From: Verrucomicrobiota bacterium
GTDB taxonomy: Bacteria > Verrucomicrobiota > Verrucomicrobiia > Limisphaerales > UBA1096
Assembly (NCBI GenBank): GCA_015658765.1
Contig: DQOE01000355.1
Coordinates: forward strand, 1 to 5,066
DNA length: 5,066 nucleotides
Reading direction: 5' to 3'
In this document: positions 1 through 5,066 of the stretch, in pieces
How the letters are laid out: every line of letters begins with the position of its first letter
Position numbering within the stretch: position 1 is the first letter of the stretch
Program-made: the position numbers and the translations under genes
The notes under the pieces: model-generated
Told to the model about the DNA's origin: nothing
What the model saw: the letters and a program-made list of their open reading frames with translations, nothing else
The model's database searches: none

Positions 1-399
1 CACGAGGCTGCTGCGTTAGGAAATATCGAAGCGGTCAAACAGTTCTTGGATTCTGGCACGGATGTGAATGCGAAGGATAAGACTGGTGGGACACCTTTGG
101 ATGAGGCGGCTGGTTGGGGTCGCAAGGATATCGTCGAACTCCTAATCGCTAAAGGCGCGGATGTGAATGCGAAGTTTGATGATGATGGATCGACTCCTTT
201 GCATCTTGCGGCTTGGAAGGGTCACTTTGAAACCGCCGAATTATTAATCGCCGCAGGCGCGGATGTGAATGCGAAGATGGAGGATGGCAAAACACCGCTA
301 GATTGGGCCATCGAAGACAACCAAACCGAAACCGCCGCCCTCCTCCGCAAACACGGCGGCAAGACGGCTGAAGAATTGAAAGCTGAAGAAGCCAAGTAA
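1..399 (+). CDS. Ankyrin-repeat protein, 3' part (5' end outside window)
   Basis: The frame is open from base 1 and ends at TAA 397-399, giving 132 visible residues. An internal TTG at 46 could be taken as a start, but ankyrin sequence already runs before it, so the gene is 5'-partial. Four ankyrin units are readable: residues 1-33, 34-67, 68-100 and a C-terminal cap at 101-132. Each shows the family's helix-turn-helix consensus: a TPL box, then (D/H)xAA, a (V/A)xLLI-type second helix, and GADVNAK as the turn. Unit 2 has one extra residue in its FDDDG loop. The tail KHGGKTAEELKAEEAK is charged and helical, and tails like it are common in verrucomicrobial ankyrin proteins. Ankyrin stacks bind other proteins; the partner is unknown and no enzymatic domain is visible. 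Any signal peptide would lie upstream of the window. Its stop is two bases from the stop of the convergent gene. The family call is firm; the function is not. Confidence 0.93.
   Translation, partial: HEAAALGNIEAVKQFLDSGTDVNAKDKTGGTPLDEAAGWGRKDIVELLIAKGADVNAKFDDDGSTPLHLAAWKGHFETAELLIAAGADVNAKMEDGKTPLDWAIEDNQTETAALLRKHGGKTAEELKAEEAK
60..276 (+). repeat. DNA-level repeat inside the ankyrin units
   Basis: The 16-base block GGATGTGAATGCGAAG occurs identically at 60-75, 159-174 and 261-276. Spacings are 99 and 102 bases, that is 33 and 34 codons. It encodes the xDVNAK turn of each ankyrin unit. Units 2 and 3 share a longer identical block (154-174 and 256-276). Synonymous positions are kept as well, which suggests recent duplication or conversion between units and not only protein-level constraint. 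Confidence 0.9.
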
Positions 400-401
400 G
401 G

Positions 402-704
402 CTATTTTACTTCACCTTCCCATAGCGGCTTCAGATCCTCATCATCCAGCGCCATAAGCTTGATCTGCTTGGCATCCCCAAGCTCGTACGACTTGTCCAG
501 ATGCTCTTGAGCGGCATCCAGTTGGCCCAGTTGGGCGCAGTAGCACGCCAAGTTGTATTGAATCATACTGTCGCCTGGAAACAGCTTGGCAGCTTCATCC
601 AGCGCCACCTTGGCCTTCTCGATGCCACCTCCATTTGCACGGCGCACATCGCCAAAAGTGAAAAAAGAAAGCGCATGGGGGATTTGTAGCCGCGCCGGTG
701 ACAA
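402..704 (-). pseudogene. C-terminal fragment of a TPR 'end-of-group' protein, probably 5'-truncated
   Basis: The frame reads from about 704 down to TAG at 402-404. The recognisable part is a TPR helix pair (GGIEKAKVALDEAAKLFPGD), then MIQYNLACYCAQLGQLDAA and the closing LMALDDEDLKPLW. The YNLACY..QLG and AL.D.DL.PLW signatures mark small TPR proteins classed as 'TPR end-of-group'. From memory these usually run to about 130-170 residues, with one or two further TPRs before this part. Here family-like sequence fades out near PHALSFFTFGDV. No ATG precedes it in frame: the first usable codon is TTG at 704, with no clear ribosome site, and the frame stays open far upstream through the neighbouring fragment. 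I therefore read it as a remnant that lost its N-terminal half. A short functional protein from a weak start cannot be excluded. It lies downstream of the DUF1552 remnant on the same strand and is convergent with the ankyrin gene. Confidence 0.65.
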
Positions 705-748
705 ATTGCAATATGGCAGGGCGCGCTGGCTGAAACGGGATTGGCTCT

Positions 749-1033
749 TTACCAGGTCAGTTCGCCGGTGCTCTGGGCGAAGGATTTGGTTTCGATTCCC
801 ATTTTGTTCAGCATCGTGACGTGGAGCTTGCAGAGCGGGGTGCCTGCTTTTTGAGCGATGTATCGGCCGTGCTTGAAGCCGCCGCCGGCGAGGAAGCCGT
901 GCTTCCTTCCCTGTACCTCCTGTTCCAGTCGCTGGCAGTAGTCGGTGAAAGGTGGTTTTTCGCCGGCGAGAACGGAGTCACTCGGAAAACAGCAAAAAAC
1001 AAATGCAGCAATAAGCACAATGCCAGCGAACAT
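749..1033 (-). pseudogene. Chimeric remnant: signal peptide plus DUF1552 C-terminus
   Basis: A 94-codon ORF starts at ATG 1033-1031 (a TTG two codons earlier is also possible) and ends at TAA 751-749. Residues 1-23 look like a Sec signal peptide: hydrophobic FAGIVLIAAFVFCCF, then SDSVLAG. Residues 25-36 (EKPPFTDYCQRL) resemble the start of the mature c-type-cytochrome region of planctomycetal DUF1587/1588/1592 proteins, where CxxCH would follow; here the motif breaks off after CQR. From about residue 46 the sequence matches the end of DUF1552 proteins: FLAGGGFKHGRYIA, TPLCKLHVTMLNKMGIET and SFAQSTGELTW. A complete DUF1552 protein is several hundred residues long, so nearly all of it is missing. 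In these phyla the DUF1592-type gene is commonly followed directly by the DUF1552 gene, so an in-frame deletion removing most of both would give exactly this order. The DUF1552 tail is fairly sure; the origin of the N-terminal part is inferred. Confidence 0.68.
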
Positions 1034-1127
1034 ATCCAAGCTCTACCAACTCTCCCCGCTAATGACCAGTGAGAACCCTCTCTTCGGGAGTTGCCCAGCG
1101 CAGGAGGGATGGTTAGACTGGGCCAGC
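1034..1127. promoter_or_regulatory. Divergent intergenic spacer
   Basis: These 94 bases separate the starts of the minus-strand remnant and the plus-strand A2M gene, so promoters for both should lie here or just inside the coding ends. I see no convincing -35/-10 pair on either strand. GCTAAT at 1058-1063 is the nearest -10-like string for the plus strand, but no good -35 lies at the right distance. No clear operator palindrome stands out. The assignment rests on gene geometry only. Confidence 0.3.
1102..1108 (+). promoter_or_regulatory. Shine-Dalgarno-like AGGAGGG, unusually far from the A2M start
   Basis: AGGAGGG ends 19 bases before ATG 1128, much farther than the usual 5-10. No in-frame start codon sits at the ideal distance. 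An out-of-frame ATG at 1109 touches the motif directly and would open a 79-residue frame with no recognisable product. An in-frame ATG at 1062 would add 22 polar residues ahead of the signal peptide, which makes it unlikely. I keep 1128 because a classical signal peptide begins exactly there. The AGGAGGG may be inactive. Confidence 0.3.
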
Positions 1128-1193
1128 ATGAAAAACACCACCCGACTCGCAGCCATCTGCGCAATACTTCTCATCTCTACTGCCCAGGCCGCA
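1128..1193 (+). other. Signal peptide of the A2M protein (SPI type)
   Basis: Residues 1-22 begin with MKNTTR, continue with the hydrophobic core LAAICAILLI and end at STAQA-A. Ala at 19 and 21 gives an AxA signal-peptidase I site, with the mature chain starting at about APIDDAEQ. The only cysteine, C11, is preceded by Ile and sits in the middle of the core, so it does not make a lipobox. The protein is therefore predicted to be released into the periplasm or secreted and not lipid-anchored. Confidence 0.75.
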
Positions 1194-4100
1194 CCGATCG
1201 ACGACGCCGAACAGGCCATGCAAGCCCGCCAGTTCGAGACCGCCATCACCCACCTGGAAAAATCCAAGACCGGCGACTACCCCAGCTACCTCAAGGCCGT
1301 CGCCCTCTACCAGTCTGGGAAATATTCTGCCGCCGCCGTTACCTGTGAGGGACTCTTAAAACAATACCCAGACTCCCAATGGCAACACAAGGCGCGCTTC
1401 CTCATGGCCCGCGCACTCATCGCACAGAAAGATCACAAGGCCGCCGAGTCCATCCTTGCGGCAGAGGCAGGCCGCATCTTCTCGCCTGACCGCAAACAGT
1501 CGATCGCGAACGTCCTGGTCGATTTCGCCGACAAGCTTGCCCGCCGCCCCGACCCGAACGAGCTCGACGCGCTCCCGGCCGATGACGCCAAGGCGCTCGC
1601 GCTCTACCAACAAGTGCTCGCACTCGAGATCAAGCGCGAGCTGAGTGACGACATTCAGTTCAAAGCCGCCCTTACGTTTCAACGCCTTAAACAACATCCG
1701 CAGGCGATCGCTGCCCTGCGCCAGTACCTCGACGACTTCGACCCGACCTGGACTGGTCCGGTCGGCAGCGCGACACGTCAGCGCGGCCAGCTCAAACAGA
1801 ATCCAGTCGCACCCGGTAAGCACTGCCTCAAGGCGAGGTTCGCTCTCATCAGCTCCCAGGTCATCAACGGCAACAACGACGCGGCGCGCCAGAACGTCGA
1901 TGCCATTCTCCCGATGCTTCAAGACGTTGTCATGGAGTTCGACGACGGCCGCGGTGGCACCGTCAAGCGTGACAAGTCCGACGTCGCCCATCAACGAGTT
2001 CTCACCTATTCCCAAGATCTCCCCAACTCCATCGCGGAGACCAGAAAATTCCTCGCCGCCTACCCGGCTTACGAGCTAGCCATCGAACTCGCCCGCAGCT
2101 TGCCCAATACGCTCGTCGGGCTCGGTCGCACCGACGAGGCCATCGCCGCCCACCGCGACTTTGTTGACGGTAAAAACTTCAAATTCATCGCCAACGAGAA
2201 AGCAACGACGCCCGATCCCAAGACTGGCGTCTCCCCGGCCGAGAACCTCGAAAAACTCCAGCGCGAGTCCTTCTTCCAAATCGCGCAATTGCTTTTCAAC
2301 CAGAAGAAATATGATGACGCCATCAAGCAGTGGCAAGCCTACGTCAACCGTTACCCAGACGGCGCCCAGTGGGCCGCGTCCCAGTCCGGGATCATCAATG
2401 CCGAGTTCCAGATTGGCCTCGATGCAGTCGCCGCCGGCGAGGACGCCAAGGCCCGCCAACATTTCGCTCAGTTCCTCAACAAATACCCGCTCGACCAGCG
2501 CGCGCGGCAGATCATGTTCACCCTCGGGCAGATGCACGTGGCGAAGACGGAATACAAAATGGCGATCGAGGAATGGTCGCGGCTTATCAGTAAGTACCCC
2601 AACACCGAGGAGTCATCGCTCGCGCTCTACCGCACCGGCGTCTTCCAATCCGAGCAGCTCGGCCAGCTCGAGGACGCCCTCGCCACCTTCCGCCGCCTCA
2701 CCTGGGGTTCATGGGCGCAGCCGGCCAAGGCCCGCGTCGTCATGCTCTCGCAAAAATCCCTCGGCGTCGCCACCGAGCGCACTTTCCGCACCGACGAGGT
2801 CGCCAAGATCGCCGTCACCGTGCGCAATATCGAGAAACTCAAAGTCAGCGTCTACCCGCTCAACCTCGAATCCTACTTCCGCAAGACCCACAAGCTCGCA
2901 CGCATCGACCACCTCGACATCGACCTCATCGAACCGGAGAAAACCTGGGAAGTGAAACTCGATGGCTACAAGAAATACACTCAACTGATCCGCGACATCG
3001 AGATCCCGTTCCCAGGGAAGCAGCCCGGGATCGCCGTCGTCAAAATCGAGGGTGACGACTGGTCCGCCAGCACGCTCGTCATCCGCTCCGACATCGACTT
3101 GATCCTCAAGAGCAGCCGCAAGGAAGCCCTCGTCTACGTCGAGGACCAGCTCAAGAATAAACCGGCCGCGGACATCCAGCTCCTGTTCAGCGACGGCACC
3201 AGCATCATCGCCACCGGCAAAACCGGTGCCGACGGCGTGTTTCGCGGAAGATTTCCGGAGTTGACCACCATCAAGGACCTACGCGTGCTCGCCACCGGTC
3301 CTGGCGGCAGCGCCACCAACCTGCTCAACATCGGCAACCTGCGTTTCAGCACTGGCCTGTCGCGTCGCGGTTACATCTATACCGACAAATCCGCCTACCA
3401 ACAGGGTGAGGTAGTCGCCGTTCGTGGCATCATCCGCGACGTTAAAGACGGCAGCTACATCGTCCCGGCAAAACGCGAATACACCGTGCGCATCACCGAC
3501 CCCGCCGGCCGCCTGTTGAGCGAGTCCGATCTGACACTGTCAGAATTCGGCACCTTCGACACCGCGATCCAACTTCCAAGCTCCGCCGCATTCGGCAACT
3601 ACAGCATCATCGCCCACCCCAAAGACAAAAAGGAGATCACGCACCAGGGGAACTTCTCGGTCCAACAGTTCAAGCTCGACCGCGTCCGTCTCGCCTTCGA
3701 TTTCCCGCAGCAGGTTTACTTCCGCGGCGAAAAAATCGAGGCCACACTCAGCGCCATCTATTACTGGGGATCGCCTGCCGCCAACAAGCTCGTTGAGATC
3801 AGCCTGCCCGACGGCCGCAAGCTCAGCCAGAAGACGGACGCCGAAGGCAAGATCGAGATCAGCCTCGACACGGCGGGCTTCGTTCCCGGCACGCCGCTGC
3901 GGTTCGGCGCCAGCATCCCATCGCTTAACATCTCCGCCAACAACGCCGTCTACCTTGCCAAACTCGGTTACCATATCGCCCTCAAACCCGACCAGCCTCT
4001 GGCGCTCGCCAACGAGGCTTTCGAAGTCCAAGTCGCAACGATCGGCGCCGATGGCGAGCCCGTCGGCAAGGATCTCACCATCACCGTCTTGCGCAGCGAG

Positions 4101-5066
4101 GTGCAAAAACAGAACCCCGTGCTCGAAGCCGTGCCGTGGATCGCCTACAACCCGCAGCCGACCGCGCAGGTCACGGTCGAGGAAATCAAAGTCACCACCG
4201 ATCCGAAAACCGGCAAGGGCACGGCCATCTTGAACCTCAAGAAAGGCGGCGTCCACACGCTGCGCGCCAGCGGCCAAGACCGATTCGACCAGACCGTCAC
4301 CGGCCAGACAACGGTCGCTGTCTCCGATGACGAGGACCTGCAGAAATTGCGATTCTTCGCCGAGAAGAGCACGTACGAGGTCGGTGCGAAAATCCCGCTG
4401 CGCCTGCACTCGCGCGTGGCCAAAGGTCTCGCCCTGCTCACCTACGAGGGCGAGGAAGTCATTCACCATGAGATCATCTCGATTAAAAAAGGCGAAAACC
4501 AGCTCGAGATCCCGGTCGAGCACGCGCACTTCCCCAACTTCAGGGTCAGCGTCGCACTGATCGACGGCCGCGTTCTGCGCGGTGCATCCAAACGCTTCAA
4601 CATCCGGCGCGAACTGAAGGTCACCATCACGCCGAGCAAAGAAACCTACGCCCCTGGCGAAAACGCCACCGTCGATATCGCCGTCACCGACCAGCTCGGC
4701 AAGCCCGTGAAAGCCGAGCTTGCACTGGCGCTCGTCAACCAGGCGCTGCTCGACCGCTTTCCCGACAGCACCACGGATATCCTGACATTCTTCCAAGAAG
4801 GCGCAAGTCGATTCACCGAGTTCAGCCTCATCTCGACCTGCGACTGGAGTTACACCGCGTTCTCGAAACGCACCCGCGCCGGCGGCAACGTGGCCACGAT
4901 CGTCGCCAACGACTTTGAACAGATCCTCTCAATCAACCAGATCGAGCTGAACCTCAACCCAGGCAACTCCATCCTGAGCTTCAATTGCGCCAGCGTCCAC
5001 GAGAGCATTTTCAACAACGGCCGCTTCCAGCAACTCGCCCTACCGCAACACCAGCAGAGGCAAACC
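1128..5066 (+). CDS. Exported TPR plus alpha-2-macroglobulin family protein (3' end outside window)
   Basis: One uninterrupted frame of 1313 codons runs from ATG 1128 to the last base. Residues 1-22 are a Sec signal peptide (MKNTTR, hydrophobic core, TAQA|AP cleavage). C11 does not sit in a lipobox, so this is probably not a lipoprotein, unlike E. coli YfhM. Residues ~24-530 form TPR-like helix pairs, clearest at 25-57, 54-83, 86-114, 175-204, 380-410 and 461-528. From ~549 the protein turns to beta-sandwich macroglobulin domains. There is an RNIEKLKVSVYPLNLESYF region at ~549-655 and a VYVEDQLKNKPAADIQL domain at ~668-735. An MG2-like domain begins GYIYTDKSAYQQGE at 748-760, followed by MG3-like (~843-940) and MG4-like (~947-1065) domains, the latter with VTTDPKTGKGTA and LRASGQDRFD. 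A bait-region-type domain spans ~1074-1215 (KSTYEVGAKIPL, LALLTYEGEEV, ALALVNQALL). No CxEQ thioester motif is present yet; it would lie further downstream. A2M proteins trap proteases after bait cleavage. GC-rich third positions explain the long antisense frames. The family call is strong; the exact partners are unknown. Confidence 0.92.
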   Translation, partial: MKNTTRLAAICAILLISTAQAAPIDDAEQAMQARQFETAITHLEKSKTGDYPSYLKAVALYQSGKYSAAAVTCEGLLKQYPDSQWQHKARFLMARALIAQKDHKAAESILAAEAGRIFSPDRKQSIANVLVDFADKLARRPDPNELDALPADDAKALALYQQVLALEIKRELSDDIQFKAALTFQRLKQHPQAIAALRQYLDDFDPTWTGPVGSATRQRGQLKQNPVAPGKHCLKARFALISSQVINGNNDAARQNVDAILPMLQDVVMEFDDGRGGTVKRDKSDVAHQRVLTYSQDLPNSIAETRKFLAAYPAYELAIELARSLPNTLVGLGRTDEAIAAHRDFVDGKNFKFIANEKATTPDPKTGVSPAENLEKLQRESFFQIAQLLFNQKKYDDAIKQWQAYVNRYPDGAQWAASQSGIINAEFQIGLDAVAAGEDAKARQHFAQFLNKYPLDQRARQIMFTLGQMHVAKTEYKMAIEEWSRLISKYPNTEESSLALYRTGVFQSEQLGQLEDALATFRRLTWGSWAQPAKARVVMLSQKSLGVATERTFRTDEVAKIAVTVRNIEKLKVSVYPLNLESYFRKTHKLARIDHLDIDLIEPEKTWEVKLDGYKKYTQLIRDIEIPFPGKQPGIAVVKIEGDDWSASTLVIRSDIDLILKSSRKEALVYVEDQLKNKPAADIQLLFSDGTSIIATGKTGADGVFRGRFPELTTIKDLRVLATGPGGSATNLLNIGNLRFSTGLSRRGYIYTDKSAYQQGEVVAVRGIIRDVKDGSYIVPAKREYTVRITDPAGRLLSESDLTLSEFGTFDTAIQLPSSAAFGNYSIIAHPKDKKEITHQGNFSVQQFKLDRVRLAFDFPQQVYFRGEKIEATLSAIYYWGSPAANKLVEISLPDGRKLSQKTDAEGKIEISLDTAGFVPGTPLRFGASIPSLNISANNAVYLAKLGYHIALKPDQPLALANEAFEVQVATIGADGEPVGKDLTITVLRSEVQKQNPVLEAVPWIAYNPQPTAQVTVEEIKVTTDPKTGKGTAILNLKKGGVHTLRASGQDRFDQTVTGQTTVAVSDDEDLQKLRFFAEKSTYEVGAKIPLRLHSRVAKGLALLTYEGEEVIHHEIISIKKGENQLEIPVEHAHFPNFRVSVALIDGRVLRGASKRFNIRRELKVTITPSKETYAPGENATVDIAVTDQLGKPVKAELALALVNQALLDRFPDSTTDILTFFQEGASRFTEFSLISTCDWSYTAFSKRTRAGGNVATIVANDFEQILSINQIELNLNPGNSILSFNCASVHESIFNNGRFQQLALPQHQQRQT
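4347..4772 (+). other. Bait-region-type domain (A2M_BRD) of the A2M protein
   Basis: Residues ~1074-1215 carry the features of the bacterial A2M bait-region domain. A first strand set is headed by LRFFAEKSTYEVGAKIPLRL. It is followed by LALLTYEGEEVIHHE, a PVEHAHFPNFRVSV segment, then a second module TPSKETYAPGENATVDI ending in LALALVNQALLDRFPD. The following FFQEGASRF and the variable stretch to the window end are the most likely place for the protease-cleavable bait. Boundaries are by eye. Confidence 0.6.

Noticed and set aside
394..412. Inverted repeat AAGTAA/TTACTT with a 7-base loop between the two convergent stop codons
   Set aside because: Only six AT-rich pairs, overlapping both coding ends and without a T-run after a GC stem. 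Too weak to call a terminator.
620..676. Minus-strand ATG at 676 opening MRFLFSLLAMCAV, which resembles a signal peptide
   Set aside because: It is in a different frame from the TPR fragment, and family-like TPR sequence appears to run in the TPR frame across the same bases. It continues into RRPR without any domain, so it is probably chance.
691..725. CGCGCC/GGCGCG inverted repeat around an ATTGCAAT palindrome, downstream of the DUF1552 remnant
   Set aside because: The six-pair stem has a 23-base loop and no T-tract on either strand. It is expected by chance in GC-rich DNA and is not supported as a terminator or attachment site.
1075..1092. CTCTC-TTC-GGGAG hairpin in the divergent spacer
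   Set aside because: Five pairs including a G-T pair and a three-base loop; not distinguishable from chance.
1356..2015. 219-codon open frame on the minus strand
   Set aside because: It is antisense to the TPR part of the A2M gene, with the same compositional explanation and no family resemblance.
2161..2955. 264-codon plus-strand frame rich in Ser, Pro, Arg and Thr
   Set aside because: This is a shifted reading of the A2M coding sequence. The low-complexity composition is typical of an out-of-frame read of GC-rich DNA.
3540..4796. 418-codon open frame on the minus strand
   Set aside because: It lies entirely antisense to the A2M gene, has no recognisable motif, and its Val/Asp/Gly-rich composition is what the reverse complement of GC-rich codons gives. 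It has no independent start context.
1128..5066. Thioester motif (CxEQ) expected in an A2M protein
   Set aside because: I read the whole visible frame and found none. The cysteines after the leader (73, 233, 1238 and 1287) are not in CxEQ context. The motif would be expected beyond the window, so its absence here says nothing about activity.

Overview
The window looks like part of a chromosome from a Verrucomicrobiota or Planctomycetota member, or a close relative. This rests on gene content, not on a marker gene. There is the tail of a DUF1552 protein, a family largely confined to those phyla. There is a C-terminal module of the 'TPR end-of-group' type, an ankyrin protein with the KHGGKTAEELKAE-type tail often seen there, and a very large TPR plus alpha-2-macroglobulin (A2M) protein. 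No rRNA, tRNA, CRISPR array, transposase or phage gene was seen.

Layout. (1) Positions 1-399, plus strand: the 3' end of an ankyrin-repeat gene, already open at the window edge. (2) Positions 402-1033, minus strand, convergent with it: two gene remnants. The one nearer the ankyrin gene is the C-terminal part of a small TPR protein with no credible start. Upstream of it (higher coordinates) is a 94-codon ORF that joins a signal peptide and a short 'PPFTDYCQR' stretch directly to the last ~48 residues of a DUF1552 protein. The simplest reading is a deletion scar that fused the first gene of a DUF1592/DUF1552-type pair to the end of the second. (3) Positions 1034-1127: a divergent intergenic spacer. 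(4) Positions 1128-5066, plus strand: one uninterrupted frame of 1313 codons that runs off the right edge. It encodes an exported protein with an N-terminal TPR solenoid (roughly residues 24-530) followed by a chain of macroglobulin-type beta-sandwich domains up to the bait-region area. The thioester domain, if there is one, lies beyond the window.

The genes do not form an obvious pathway. The A2M protein probably acts outside the cytoplasm as a protease trap or envelope-protection protein, with the TPR part as a binding scaffold. The minus-strand segment appears to be decaying, and the ankyrin gene is an unrelated neighbour. No new multi-gene system is visible. The points most worth a second look are the chimeric scar ORF and the TPR-A2M architecture.
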